Source of the DNA: Alphaproteobacteria bacterium
GTDB lineage: Bacteria > Pseudomonadota > Alphaproteobacteria > Thalassobaculales > Thalassobaculaceae
Length of the DNA stretch: 64,000 nt
Direction: 5' to 3'
NCBI GenBank assembly: GCA_013203465.1
Contig: JABMNR010000043.1
Coordinates: 1 to 64,000, forward strand
Positions 9,141 to 18,219 of this stretch are shown here, in pieces. The stretch's first letter is position 1. Every line of letters starts with the position of its first letter. The position numbers and the translations under genes are program-made. The notes beneath the pieces were generated by a model. It did not search any database. It saw only the letters and a program-made list of their open reading frames with translations, and had not been told where the DNA came from.

Positions 9141-9827
9141 ATGAACCGAGGGCCCAACATCGCCGCCGTCGCCGCCCTGGTGGGCGATCCGTCCCGCGCT
9201 ATCATGCTGGACGTGCTGCTGGACGGGCGGGTGCGCACGGCCGGTGAGCTGGCGCGCGAGGCCAACGTGACCCCGGCGACCGCCAGCGGCCATCTGGCCA
9301 AGCTGGTGGATGGCGATCTGCTGGCCGTCGCGCATCAGGGCCGGCACCGGTATTTCCGCCTCGCCTCGGCCGAGGCGGCGCATCTGCTGGAAAGCCTGGC
9401 GGTGTTCGCCGGCGAGCGGCGGGTGCCGAAGACCCCGCGGTTCCCCAAGGACGACGCCATGCGGACCGGGCGCACCTGCTACGACCACTTGGCTGGACGC
9501 CTGGGGGTGGCGTTGGCGGACGGGCTGGTCGCCTCCGGCTATCTCGACCGGCTGGACGACGGCTTCGCGATCACGACCGATGGCGGCGCGCGATTCGCGC
9601 GTGCCGGGCTGGACATGGCCGTCCTGCAGGCGCGATCACGGCCGCTGATCCGCGGTTGCGTCGATTGGAGCGAGCGGCGGTTTCATCTGGCCGGAAGCCT
9701 CGGCGCCGGGTTGCTCGACCTTATGACGACCCGCCACTGGCTGCGCCGCGCCGACGGACGGACCGTGGTGGTGACACCCAGCGGCCATCGCGGCCTTGCC
9801 GAGGCGTTCGGGGTGACGTTGGGCTAG
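9141..9827 (+). CDS. ArsR-type winged-helix transcriptional regulator
   Basis: A 228-residue DNA-binding regulator. The N-terminal winged helix-turn-helix spans about residues 1-90: IAAVAALVGDPSRAIMLDVLL, then the recognition region REANVTPATASGHLAKLVDGDLL, then the wing GRHRYFRLAS. This is ArsR architecture, but the protein is twice the usual ArsR length and has a C-terminal domain (TCYDHLAGRLGVAL onward) that may sense a ligand. No metal-binding CxC motif is present, so a metal sensor is unlikely. The start MNRGPN at 9141 leaves room for the promoter and the palindrome. It likely regulates itself and the divergent exporter. Confidence 0.87.
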   Translation: MNRGPNIAAVAALVGDPSRAIMLDVLLDGRVRTAGELAREANVTPATASGHLAKLVDGDLLAVAHQGRHRYFRLASAEAAHLLESLAVFAGERRVPKTPRFPKDDAMRTGRTCYDHLAGRLGVALADGLVASGYLDRLDDGFAITTDGGARFARAGLDMAVLQARSRPLIRGCVDWSERRFHLAGSLGAGLLDLMTTRHWLRRADGRTVVVTPSGHRGLAEAFGVTLG

Positions 9828-9831
9828 ACAT

Positions 9832-11238
9832 CTACAACATTACCCCTGGGTTGAGCGTTCCTTCCGGGTCGAGCGCCTGTTTCACCCGCGCCATCAACTC
9901 CAGATCCAGCGCCGGTTTTAGCCGCCGGGCGGCGTCCACCTTGGTGCGGCCCAGGCCGTGCTCGGCGGCGATCGAGCCGCCCAGCGCCACCGCCACCTCC
10001 TCGATCGCGGCGGTCAGTTCCGGCCAACGGGCGATGAAGGCGGCCGGGTCGGCGCCGGTGGGCGGGTTCAGGTTGAAATGGATGTTGCCGTCGCCGAGAT
10101 GGCCGAACGGGATCGGCACGCAATCCGGTTCGACGGCGCGCGCCGCCACCTCGGCCTCGGCGATGAAGCGCGGGATCGCGGCGACGGGCACCGAGGTGTC
10201 GTTCTTCAGGTTCCCCGGCGTCTCGACCTGGGCGACCGCCAAGCCTTCCCGCAGCGTCCAGAACGCCTGACGTTGCGCTTCCGAGGCGCTGACGACCGCG
10301 TCGTGCGCGGTGCCGTTCGACAGCGCCGTGGCCAGTACGCTCTCCACTCCGCCGGCCAGGTCGAAGAAACGGCTGCCGGCCGTGAGCTCGAGCAGAACCT
10401 GCCAGGGATACGCTTGAGTGAACGGCTCCCGGGTGTGGCCCCGGTGACGGAAATGCAGGTCGAGCCCGGCCCGTGGGATCAATTCGGCCGCCGACAACGC
10501 TTGGCCCATTTCGGCGGCCACCTGGGCGAGCAGGGACAGCGCGGCGTCGGAGCCGGGCACGGCGACCAGGGCGGTGACGGCTTGGGTCGGCGCGGGTTGC
10601 AGCGTCAGGCAAGCGGCGGTGACGATCCCCAGCGTGCCTTCAGTGCCGATGAACAGCTGCTTCAGGTCGGTGCCGGCGTTGTCCTTGCGCAGCGCCGACA
10701 ACCCTTCCCAGATCCGGCCGTCCGGCAACACCACCTCCAGGCCGAGCACTTGGGTCCGCGCCATGCCGTAGCGCAGCACGTTGTTGCCGCCGGCGTTGGT
10801 CGCGATGTTGCCGCCGATGGTCGACGACAGCCCGCCATGGGACAGCGCCAGCAGTTTGCCGTGCCGTTGGGCGGCGGCCTGGGCGTCGTTCAACCGAACA
10901 CCGGCCTCGACGGTCAGGGTGGCGTCGACCGGATCGACCGACCGGATGCGGTTGAGCCGTTCGGTCGACAGCACGATCGCCGAGCCATCGCCGGACGGGG
11001 TGGCGCCGGCGCAGAACCCGGTGTTGCCGCCTTGCGGGATGACCGGGACACCGGCCTCGGCGCAAAGGCGGACGACCTCGGCGACGCCCGCCGTGTCGCG
11101 CGGCCGCACGACCGCCAGGGCGCGGCCGGTTCGGATGCCCAGCACATCGGTCTCGTAGGGCGCGCGGTCGCTCGGTTCGGTCAGGACCGCCCCGGCGCCG
11201 AGGGCGGCGTGCAGCCGCCCGATCACCCGATCGCGCAC
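9832..11238 (-). CDS. FAD-linked oxidase, GlcD / D-2-hydroxy-acid dehydrogenase type
   Basis: A 468-residue flavoprotein of the PCMH-type FAD-binding family that includes D-lactate, glycolate and D-2-hydroxyglutarate dehydrogenases. The FAD-binding part carries VIPQGGNTGFCAGA near residue 67 and GGNIATNAGGNNVLRYG near 135, followed by DLKQLFIGTEGTLGIVT. The C-terminal cap domain contains IPFGHLGDGNIHFN, the metal-ligand region, and ends NPGVML. It resembles the interrupted oxidase gene at 39007-40503. Its stop lies 4 bp from that of the convergent regulator gene. The substrate is not identifiable from sequence alone. Confidence 0.9.
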   Translation of the reverse strand: MRDRVIGRLHAALGAGAVLTEPSDRAPYETDVLGIRTGRALAVVRPRDTAGVAEVVRLCAEAGVPVIPQGGNTGFCAGATPSGDGSAIVLSTERLNRIRSVDPVDATLTVEAGVRLNDAQAAAQRHGKLLALSHGGLSSTIGGNIATNAGGNNVLRYGMARTQVLGLEVVLPDGRIWEGLSALRKDNAGTDLKQLFIGTEGTLGIVTAACLTLQPAPTQAVTALVAVPGSDAALSLLAQVAAEMGQALSAAELIPRAGLDLHFRHRGHTREPFTQAYPWQVLLELTAGSRFFDLAGGVESVLATALSNGTAHDAVVSASEAQRQAFWTLREGLAVAQVETPGNLKNDTSVPVAAIPRFIAEAEVAARAVEPDCVPIPFGHLGDGNIHFNLNPPTGADPAAFIARWPELTAAIEEVAVALGGSIAAEHGLGRTKVDAARRLKPALDLELMARVKQALDPEGTLNPGVML

Positions 11239-11243
11239 CAGCG

Positions 11244-11975
11244 TCAGTCCTCGAGATAGAACTGAAGGGTGGACACCACCCGGACCCGTTTGTCGATGGA
11301 GGATTCGGGCGATCCGATCGCGGCGTCGACGGTGCCGCCGATGGTGAACACGCCCTGATTGGCGCGGCGGATGGCGCCGACCCGGCTGTTGCTGTCGGCG
11401 GCGAACCGCTCCGCGCCCTCGCGCGCCGACTTGGTGGCTTCGGCGATCATCTCGGGCTTGATGGCGTTCAACCCGGTGAAGGCATAGGTTGGCCCGCCGG
11501 TATCGGCCAGCGCCACGTCGAGCTTGACCAGCTCGCCGATGCGGGCGCTGGCGGCGGCTACCTTGTCGATCTCCGTGGTCCGCACCACCACCGTCTGAGC
11601 CAGGATGTAGCGCGCCTTCTCCGCCCCTTCCGGCCGGTAGCTCTGGGCGAGTAAATCCGTTACCTCGACCCGGCCGGGCGTGATCGCGTTCTTGGCCAGC
11701 CCTTCGCCGACCAAGAACACGGTCAGCGCGTCGACCGAGCGGTCGATCCGCGCCTGCGCCGCGCCGAGATTGTTGCCGGCGGCGGTGACCCGCACCGGCC
11801 AGATGGCGAGATCGGCGCGGACATCGCGTTCCGCCAGGCCCTTCACGGTGACGTAGCGGTCCTCGGCCCGCCCGTCGCGAAACCCGTCGCCGATGAATTT
11901 GCCGGCAACGGCCACGCCGATCGCGACCACGATGGCGGCGAGCAGCATGGCAATGTCACGGAGTTGGTCGGGCAT
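11244..11975 (-). CDS. SIMPL (DUF541) domain protein, membrane-anchored or secreted
   Basis: A 243-residue protein of the SIMPL/DUF541 family found in the periplasm of many bacteria, with no agreed function. It has a hydrophobic N-terminal segment (DIAMLLAAIVVAIGVAVAG), probably an uncleaved anchor. The conserved core starts at YVTVKGLAERDVRADLAIWPV and includes LAQTVVVRTTEIDKV and AREGAERFAADSNSRVG. The start is preceded by AAGGGAA. It lies 5 bp before the FAD-linked oxidase on the same strand, so the two may be cotranscribed. Confidence 0.87.
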   Translation of the reverse strand: MPDQLRDIAMLLAAIVVAIGVAVAGKFIGDGFRDGRAEDRYVTVKGLAERDVRADLAIWPVRVTAAGNNLGAAQARIDRSVDALTVFLVGEGLAKNAITPGRVEVTDLLAQSYRPEGAEKARYILAQTVVVRTTEIDKVAAASARIGELVKLDVALADTGGPTYAFTGLNAIKPEMIAEATKSAREGAERFAADSNSRVGAIRRANQGVFTIGGTVDAAIGSPESSIDKRVRVVSTLQFYLED

Positions 11976-12067
11976 GGTGGCATTCCCTTTTGGCTGTCGG
12001 CTCTATCATAACCGCTGAAGTGTGACGGCCGCGAGATCGTCTCGCCCAAGACCGGCCACAAACACAG

Positions 12068-13054
12068 TCATAGGCCGTGATACGTCTTGAACCAGTCGAC
12101 GAATTTTGGAATTCCAACCTCGATGGCCGTGCTCGGCTGGTAGCCCAGATCGCGCGTGCTGGCCGCGATATCGGCGTAGGTTTCCAGCACGTCGCCCGGT
12201 TGCATCGGCTTCATGATCAGCTCGGCATCGCGGCCGCACGCCTTCTCGATCACCCGGATGTAATCGAGTAGCGCGACCGCGCCGTTGTTGCCGAGATTGT
12301 AGATCGCCGCCGGCGCGGCGTCGCCACGGCGCGCGGGGGGATGATCCAGTGCCGCGAGCACGCCGGCCACGATGTCGTCGATGTAGGTGAAGTCACGCTT
12401 CATCCGCCCGTGGTTGAACACCTGGATCGGTTCGCCGCGCAAGATCCGCTCGGTGAACAGCCACGGCGACATGTCCGGTCGGCCCCACGGACCGTAGACG
12501 GTGAAGAACCGCAGGCCGGTCGACGGAACATCGTACAGGCTGGCGTAGCTGTGGCTCATGACCTCGCAGGATTTCTTGGTGGCGCCGTAGAACGACATCG
12601 GCTGGTCGGATTGGTGGTCGGTCGAGTAGGGGATGTCCCGATTGGCGCCGTAGACCGAGGACGAGCTGGCGTAGACGAAGTGTTTCAGCCCCTTGTCCAT
12701 GCGGTGCCGCGCCATCTCCATCACCACCAGATGCCCCATCAGGTTGGAATGCAGATAGTCGAACGGCTGCTCGATCGAGTGGCGGACGCCGGCCTGGGCG
12801 CCGAGATGGATGATCCGATCGATCTCCGGATGAGCGGCGTCGAAGGCCGCCATCGCGTCGCGGTCGGCGAAATCGATCTCAACGAGGGAAAACCCGTTGC
12901 GCCCATCCAACTCGGCCAGACGAGCCCGCTTCAGGGCCGGATCGTAATACGGGTCCAGATTATCGATGCCGATGACCCGCTCGCCCCGGTCCAACAGGGC
13001 GCGGGCCGTATGCAGGCCGATGAAGCCGGCGGCTCCGGTCACCAGGACGGTCAT
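12068..13054 (-). CDS. UDP-glucuronate 4-epimerase family protein (extended SDR)
   Basis: A 328-residue extended short-chain dehydrogenase/reductase. The NAD-binding GxxGxxG motif is TGAAGFIGLHTA at the N-terminus, and the catalytic YxxxK is YGATKKSCEV with an SSSSVYG serine motif before it. The segments RFFTVYGPWGRPDM and GRMKRDFTYIDDIV are typical of UDP-glucuronate 4-epimerases that supply galacturonate for capsule or lipopolysaccharide. The start MTVLVTGAAGF has GGAGAG upstream; an upstream extension of 55 residues is not family-like. No other polysaccharide genes are adjacent. Confidence 0.9.
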   Translation of the reverse strand: MTVLVTGAAGFIGLHTARALLDRGERVIGIDNLDPYYDPALKRARLAELDGRNGFSLVEIDFADRDAMAAFDAAHPEIDRIIHLGAQAGVRHSIEQPFDYLHSNLMGHLVVMEMARHRMDKGLKHFVYASSSSVYGANRDIPYSTDHQSDQPMSFYGATKKSCEVMSHSYASLYDVPSTGLRFFTVYGPWGRPDMSPWLFTERILRGEPIQVFNHGRMKRDFTYIDDIVAGVLAALDHPPARRGDAAPAAIYNLGNNGAVALLDYIRVIEKACGRDAELIMKPMQPGDVLETYADIAASTRDLGYQPSTAIEVGIPKFVDWFKTYHGL

Positions 13055-13406
13055 CGCTCGGACTCTCCAAAACGGTGGGGCGGCGTTCCTGTCGCGCGGA
13101 CGAGGGTGCCTCGTGCGGTGGTGGGACTCTCTAACCCAGGAGCGGGCGCCGCGTCGAGCGATCACGACGGCGTTCGAGTCGCGCAAGGCTCTCATTCGTG
13201 CCGAGGCGCGTCGACGCAATTTCGTGAGCGGGAGCGGTCAAACCGTAAAAGGATTTGCCCCAACTCAGACGCCGGAGCACCCTTTGCTTTCAATATGCGC
13301 TCGCCATGGCACCGTCGATTGCTGAATAGGTCAGTATCGCTTACCTTATTCGAGACAGGCCGCACCGATATGCGTATGGATGGCGGCGACGCAGGGAGGC
13401 GACGAC
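13055..13406. other. 352-bp gene-free divergent region
   Basis: This stretch separates the epimerase gene from the oxidoreductase gene and must hold promoters for both directions. The part from about 13280 to 13350 is less GC-rich than its surroundings. A weak sigma70-like pair, TTGCTG at 13319 and TACCTT about 17 bp later, points toward the oxidoreductase. A small hairpin with 6-bp arms (acgagg / cctcgt, 3-base loop) lies at 13100-13114. A ribosome site GGGAGG is at 13394-13399. I see no RNA gene and no convincing small reading frame. Confidence 0.5.
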
Positions 13407-16400
13407 ATGGCTCTCACCGACATTTCACTGGCGGAAGTCTCGCTCGACGACAAGTATGCCCTTGATCGTGGACGGGTGTTTCTGACCGGCGTTCAAGCCT
13501 TGGTGCGGTTGCCGTTGATCCAGCGCCGCCGCGACATGGCCGCCGGCCATGACACCGGGTTCTTCATCTCCGGTTATCGCGGCTCGCCGCTGGGCGGCTA
13601 CGACCAGCAGCTTTGGCGGGCGGGCAAGCATCTCAAGACCCATCACATTCATTTCCAGCCCGGCGTGAACGAGGAACTGGCGGCGACCGCCTGTTGGGGC
13701 AGCCAGCAGACCAATCTGTTCGACGGCGCCAAATACGATGGCGTCGGCGCCATCTGGTACGGTAAGGGACCGGGGGTCGACCGCAGCGGCGATGTGTTCA
13801 AGCACGCCAACTTCGCCGGCACGAACCCGCTGGGCGGCGTTCTGGCGATCGCCGGCGACGACCACGTGGCGAAATCCTCGACGGTGCCGCATCAGAGCGA
13901 GTTCGCCTTTGCCGACGCCTGCCTGCCGGTGCTCAATCCGGCCGGCGTGCAGGATACCCTCGACTTCGGCCTGATCGGCTTCGCCATGAGCCGGTTCACC
14001 GGCTGCTGGGTCGGCTTCAAGACCACCGCCGAGATCATGGACAGCTCGGCGTCGGTCGAGGCCGACACCGACGCCCTGACCATCGTGACACCCGACTTCG
14101 CGATGCCGCCGGGTGGGTTGAACATCCGCTGGCCCGATCCCTGGTTGGAGCAGGAAGAGCGGCTGCATACTGTCAAGCTGCCGGCGGTACGCGCCTTCGC
14201 GCGGGCCAACCGTCTCGATCGCGTGGTGTTCGACAGCCCAGCCCCGCGTCTGGTGATCGTGACCACCGGTAAATCCTATCTCGACGTGCGTCAGGCGCTC
14301 GACGATCTCGGCATCGACGCCGAGTTGGCGGCCTCGATTGGCCTGCGGCTCTACAAGGTCGGCATGACTTGGCCGCTGGAGGGCGAGGGCGCGCGCGCCG
14401 CCTGCGCCGGAGCCGAAGCCGTGTTGGTGATCGAGGAAAAGCGCGCGCTGCTGGAAACCCAGCTCAAGGAATTGCTCTACGCCCTGCCCGAGAGCCAGCG
14501 GCCAAGGATCGAGGGCAAGCAGGATCGCGACGGCAAGCGGCTGTTCCGGGTCAACGGTGAGCTGCACGCCCACGAGGTGGCGCTGGTCATTGCCGACCGG
14601 GTGCTGGCCTTCGCCGATGTCGAGCGCATCAAGGCGCGCCGGGCGCTGTTGCTGCAGCGGGCCGAGTCGGGCAAGGCCACACCGTCGGAGTTCCAGCGCA
14701 CGCCGTATTTCTGTTCCGGCTGCCCGCACAACACCTCGACCCGGGTGCCCGAGGGCTCGCGCGCCGTGGCCGGCATCGGCTGCCACTTCATGGCGAGCTG
14801 GATGCCGGAACGGCACACCGACACCTTCACCCAGATGGGTGGCGAGGGCGTGCCTTGGGTCGGGCAGGCGCCGTTCACCACGACCGATCATGTGTTCGCC
14901 AATCTTGGCGACGGCACCTACAACCACTCGGGCAGTCTGGCGCTGCGCATGGCGGTCGCCTCCAAGGTGAACATTACCTACAAGATCCTGTTCAACGACG
15001 CGGTCGCCATGACCGGCGGCCAGCCGTCGGACAACGCGCTGACCCCGTGGATGATCGCCAATCAGGTGGCCGCCGAGGGGGTCGCCCGGGTCGATGTGGT
15101 GACCGACGACCCTGACAAGTACCCGGCCGACGACATCTGGCCGGCCGGCACCAAAGTGCACCACCGTGACGACCTGGACGCGGTGCAGGTCGAGTTGCGC
15201 GAGACCCCGGGCGTGACGGTGATCGTCTACGACCAGACCTGCGCCGCCGAAAAACGCCGCCGCCGTAAACGCGGCCTGTTGGAGGACCCGAACAAGCGGA
15301 TCTTCATCAACGAGCTGGTGTGCGAAGGCTGCGGCGACTGCGGCGTGCAGTCCAACTGTGTCTCGATCCTGCCGCTGGAGACCGAGTTCGGCCGCAAGCG
15401 GCAGATCGACCAGTCGAGCTGCAACAAGGACTATTCCTGCGTGAAGGGCTTTTGTCCCAGCTTCGTCAACGTGATCGGCGGCAAGGTCCGCAAGGGCGCG
15501 CCGGTGCAAGCGAGTGACGCGGCCCGGCCGGATGTGTTCGAGGTGCTGCCGGACCCGGCGCACCCGGCGTTGGATGAGCCCTACGGGATTTTGGTCACCG
15601 GCATCGGCGGCACCGGAGTGGTGACCATCGGCGCGCTGCTCGGCATGGCGGCGCATCTGGAGGGCAAGGGCACCAGCGTGCTCGACATGACCGGCCTGGC
15701 GCAGAAGGGCGGGGCGGTGATCAGCCACATCAAGATCGCCGCTTCGCCCGACCGGGTGCACGCGGTGCGGCTCGCCGCCGGCTCGGCCGATTTGGTGCTG
15801 GCCTGCGACATGGCGACGGCGGTGTCCAAGGACGGCCTGGAGGTGATCAGCCGCGAGCGTACCCACGCCGTGGTCAACACCCAGGAGACCATGACCGGGC
15901 GCTTCACCCAGGACGCCGACATGGTGTTCCCGGCCGACTCGATGAAGGCGCAGCTCCGCGCCGTCGCCGGTGACAACGCGACCGACTTCATCGACGCCAA
16001 CCGCATCGCCACCAAGCTGCTGGGCGACAGCATCGCGTCGAACCTGTTCATGCTCGGCTTCGCCTATCAGAAGGGCTTGGTGCCGCTGCGCGCCGCCGCC
16101 ATCGAGAAGGCGATCGAGATCAACGGGGTGGCGGTCGACTTCAACAAGCAAGCGTTCCTGTGGGGCCGGCGCACCGCCCATGACCGCGCCGCGGTCGACC
16201 GTCTGGTCGAACCCAAGGCCGAGGCGGGCGCGGCCAAGCCGATCGCCGAAACCCTGGACGAGATCGTCGCCCGTCGGGTGGCGTTCCTGACCGAGTACCA
16301 GAATGCCGCTTACGCCGCGCGCTACAAGACGCTGGTCGACCGTGTGACCGAGGTCGAGCGCCGGGCGGTGCCGGGCGCCGACGCGCTGGCCAAGGCGGTG

Positions 16401-16910
16401 GCGCGCTATGGCTTCAAGCTGATGGCGATCAAGGACGAGTACGAGGTCGCCCGGCTGTACACCGACGGCAGTTTCGCCCACCGTCTGAACCAGCAGTTCG
16501 AGGGCGATTTCAAGCTGCAGTTCCATCTGGCGCCGCCGCTGTTCGCGCCGCGCGACCCGGCGACCGGTCAGCTCAAGAAGATCGTCCTCGGACCCTGGGC
16601 GATGACGGCGTTCCGCGTGCTCGCCGGCCTCAAGGGGCTGCGCGGCACGGCGTTCGACATCTTCGGCAAGACCGAGGAGCGGGCGATGGAGCGGCGCCTG
16701 CGTGAGGACTACATCGGGTTGATGGACGAGATCGCCGCGCGGCTAACGCCGAACACCCACGGCCTCTGCGTCGAGCTGGCCAGCGTGCCGGAGCACATCC
16801 GCGGCTATGGCCATGTCAAGCAACGCCATGCCGACCGGGCCGAGGCGCGGAAACAAACCCTGCTGCACCAGTTGCGCGACCCGGCGGCGCGCAAGGCGGC
16901 GGCGGAGTAG
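13407..16910 (+). CDS. fused indolepyruvate:ferredoxin oxidoreductase family protein
   Basis: A 1167-residue fusion of the IorA- and IorB-like parts of 2-oxoacid:ferredoxin oxidoreductase, which oxidatively decarboxylates aryl- or branched-chain 2-oxoacids to acyl-CoA. The N-terminal pyrimidine-binding part (GYRGSPLGGYDQQ) is followed by the TPP-binding region NLGDGTYNHSGS near 500 and ILFNDAVAMTGGQ near 530. A cysteine-rich iron-sulphur segment lies at about 635-690, with CEGCGDC and later CxxxxxCxxxxC spacing. The gamma-type domain GIGGTGVVTIGALLGM starts near 731. The single-chain form is typical of aerobic proteobacteria. The start MALTDISLAEV follows GGGAGG. The substrate is inferred only. 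Confidence 0.93.
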   Translation: MALTDISLAEVSLDDKYALDRGRVFLTGVQALVRLPLIQRRRDMAAGHDTGFFISGYRGSPLGGYDQQLWRAGKHLKTHHIHFQPGVNEELAATACWGSQQTNLFDGAKYDGVGAIWYGKGPGVDRSGDVFKHANFAGTNPLGGVLAIAGDDHVAKSSTVPHQSEFAFADACLPVLNPAGVQDTLDFGLIGFAMSRFTGCWVGFKTTAEIMDSSASVEADTDALTIVTPDFAMPPGGLNIRWPDPWLEQEERLHTVKLPAVRAFARANRLDRVVFDSPAPRLVIVTTGKSYLDVRQALDDLGIDAELAASIGLRLYKVGMTWPLEGEGARAACAGAEAVLVIEEKRALLETQLKELLYALPESQRPRIEGKQDRDGKRLFRVNGELHAHEVALVIADRVLAFADVERIKARRALLLQRAESGKATPSEFQRTPYFCSGCPHNTSTRVPEGSRAVAGIGCHFMASWMPERHTDTFTQMGGEGVPWVGQAPFTTTDHVFANLGDGTYNHSGSLALRMAVASKVNITYKILFNDAVAMTGGQPSDNALTPWMIANQVAAEGVARVDVVTDDPDKYPADDIWPAGTKVHHRDDLDAVQVELRETPGVTVIVYDQTCAAEKRRRRKRGLLEDPNKRIFINELVCEGCGDCGVQSNCVSILPLETEFGRKRQIDQSSCNKDYSCVKGFCPSFVNVIGGKVRKGAPVQASDAARPDVFEVLPDPAHPALDEPYGILVTGIGGTGVVTIGALLGMAAHLEGKGTSVLDMTGLAQKGGAVISHIKIAASPDRVHAVRLAAGSADLVLACDMATAVSKDGLEVISRERTHAVVNTQETMTGRFTQDADMVFPADSMKAQLRAVAGDNATDFIDANRIATKLLGDSIASNLFMLGFAYQKGLVPLRAAAIEKAIEINGVAVDFNKQAFLWGRRTAHDRAAVDRLVEPKAEAGAAKPIAETLDEIVARRVAFLTEYQNAAYAARYKTLVDRVTEVERRAVPGADALAKAVARYGFKLMAIKDEYEVARLYTDGSFAHRLNQQFEGDFKLQFHLAPPLFAPRDPATGQLKKIVLGPWAMTAFRVLAGLKGLRGTAFDIFGKTEERAMERRLREDYIGLMDEIAARLTPNTHGLCVELASVPEHIRGYGHVKQRHADRAEARKQTLLHQLRDPAARKAAAE

Positions 16911-16943
16911 CGGCGGGTACGCCAGGGACCGTCAGGCGGACCG

Positions 16944-17225
16944 TCACGCCATGCCGAGCGCGCGCTTGTACAGGTCGAGCAGGGTTTCCGCCTCGGCCCG
17001 GTCGTCGCCGTCCATTTTCCGCAGCTTCAGCACCTGGCGCATGATCTTGACGTCGAAGCCGTTGCCCTTGGCCTCGGCGAAAATCTCGCGGATATCAGCC
17101 ATCAGCGCGGCCTTTTCCTCCTCCAGGCGCTCGACGCGCTCAAGATAGGAGCGGAGCTGGTCGCCGGCGACGCCGCCCACGTTCACCGTTTCGGTCGTCG
17201 TCTCACTCATCGCCGTGTCCGCCAT
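16944..17225 (-). CDS. gapR: GapR family nucleoid-associated protein (DUF2312)
   Basis: A 93-residue protein of the DUF2312 family, named after Caulobacter GapR, which binds overtwisted AT-rich DNA ahead of replication and transcription and acts with topoisomerases. The sequence is a coiled-coil forming helix (QLRSYLERVERLEEEKAALMADIREIF) followed by the conserved NGFDVKIMRQVLKLRKMD and a short C-terminal helix. The start at 17225 has GAGGACGAG directly upstream; a second Met five codons later is possible. The gene is monocistronic and convergent with the oxidoreductase. Confidence 0.92.
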   Translation of the reverse strand: MADTAMSETTTETVNVGGVAGDQLRSYLERVERLEEEKAALMADIREIFAEAKGNGFDVKIMRQVLKLRKMDGDDRAEAETLLDLYKRALGMA

Positions 17226-17359
17226 CTCGTCCTCGGGGTTGGGGTCTCGAAAGGCGGCGACCCTAGACGCCCGCCGAGGTCGGTTCAAGCCGGAAACGGG
17301 GCTTGACACGATTGGAACATAAGAGGAACATTCGCCGTCTTGGCAATGGGAGAGCCGTG

Positions 17360-17761
17360 ATGCTGGCAACCATGATCAGCGATCCGACCCAGCCGGTGCG
17401 GGCGTTGTGGGAGCGGATGAACCACCGGGATTGGGACAGCCTGGAGCGGTTGTTGGATGGCGGGTTTTCCGCCGTCTGGCCGCAGACTGGGGAGCGGATT
17501 CCCAGCCGCGACGCCTATATCGGGCTCAACCGGACCTACCCCGGCAGCTGGACGATCCAGGTCGAGACCGTGGACGCCACGGCCGAGGGCGCGGTGGCGC
17601 GGGTGCGAATCTGCAATGGCGCCGAAGCGCTCTACGCCATCGGTTTCTACCGGGTGATGGGGAACAAGATCCTCTCGGCCGAGGAGTATTTCGCCGACAT
17701 GGGCACCCCGCCCTACGACCGTTCGGAATGGACCGAGCCTCTGGCGGCCCCAGTGGGGTAA
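17360..17761 (+). CDS. NTF2-like / SnoaL-fold protein
   Basis: A 133-residue protein predicted to have the NTF2-like cone fold seen in SnoaL-type and DUF4440-type proteins. Support comes from the pattern: an N-terminal helix VRALWERMNHRDWDSLERLL, the strand GGFSAVWPQTGERI, then IGLNRTYPGSW and the strand repeats VRICNGAEALYAIGFYRV. Such proteins are small enzymes, ligand carriers or immunity-type domains, so no reaction can be given. The start at 17360 (ATG, 24 bases after a less likely in-frame start region) follows GGGAGAG. Confidence 0.75.
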   Translation: MLATMISDPTQPVRALWERMNHRDWDSLERLLDGGFSAVWPQTGERIPSRDAYIGLNRTYPGSWTIQVETVDATAEGAVARVRICNGAEALYAIGFYRVMGNKILSAEEYFADMGTPPYDRSEWTEPLAAPVG

Positions 17762-17765
17762 GCGG

Positions 17766-18080
17766 TCAGTCCTTGGGCTTGCTGATCTCGAAGGCGGCCT
17801 GTTGCGTCGCCGTCGCGTCGCTCTGGTGTTTCGCCTTCCATTCCGAGTAGGGCATGCCGTAGACGATCTCGCGCGCGCCTTCGTAGTCGAGGTCGAGGCC
17901 CTTTTCCTCGGCGGCGGCGCGGTACCATTTCGACAGGCAGTTGCGGCAAAATCCGGACAGGTTCATCAGGTCGATGTTCTGCACGTCGGTGCGGGTTCGC
18001 AGATGCTCGACCAGGGTGCGGAACGCCGCCGCCTCCAGTTCGGTGCGGGTGACGTCGTCGATCGGGGGCAGGGTCGCCAT
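17766..18080 (-). CDS. DUF1244 family protein
   Basis: A 104-residue conserved protein of the DUF1244 family. The segment NIDLMNLSGFCRNCLSKWY is diagnostic, with the FCRNCL cysteine pair suggesting a metal or redox site. It continues with a charged helix and the conserved YGMPYSEWKAKHQ. The family is widespread in proteobacteria and has no firm function. The start at 18080 (MATLPPIDD) was chosen because the longer frame is not conserved. It is convergent with the NTF2-like gene, with 4 bp between stops. Confidence 0.88.
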   Translation of the reverse strand: MATLPPIDDVTRTELEAAAFRTLVEHLRTRTDVQNIDLMNLSGFCRNCLSKWYRAAAEEKGLDLDYEGAREIVYGMPYSEWKAKHQSDATATQQAAFEISKPKD

Positions 18081-18219
18081 GATGCGGTCTCCTGAAAGCG
18101 GTTTCGGCCATGCGGACGATGCCGATGATATCGGCATTGCGGGCCGGTTTGGCTAGAGCGGGTCGTGAGAAATCCGAGCCGCTTAGTGGCTCTGACTGCT
18201 CGCGTGACGCTGCTCTATC

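Noticed and set aside
13425-16526. A 1033-codon open frame on the reverse strand inside the oxidoreductase gene
   Set aside because: It mirrors the codon positions of a high-GC gene, has no family motif, and is rich in His/Arg/Gly as antisense frames are. The forward frame has clear TPP and iron-sulphur motifs.
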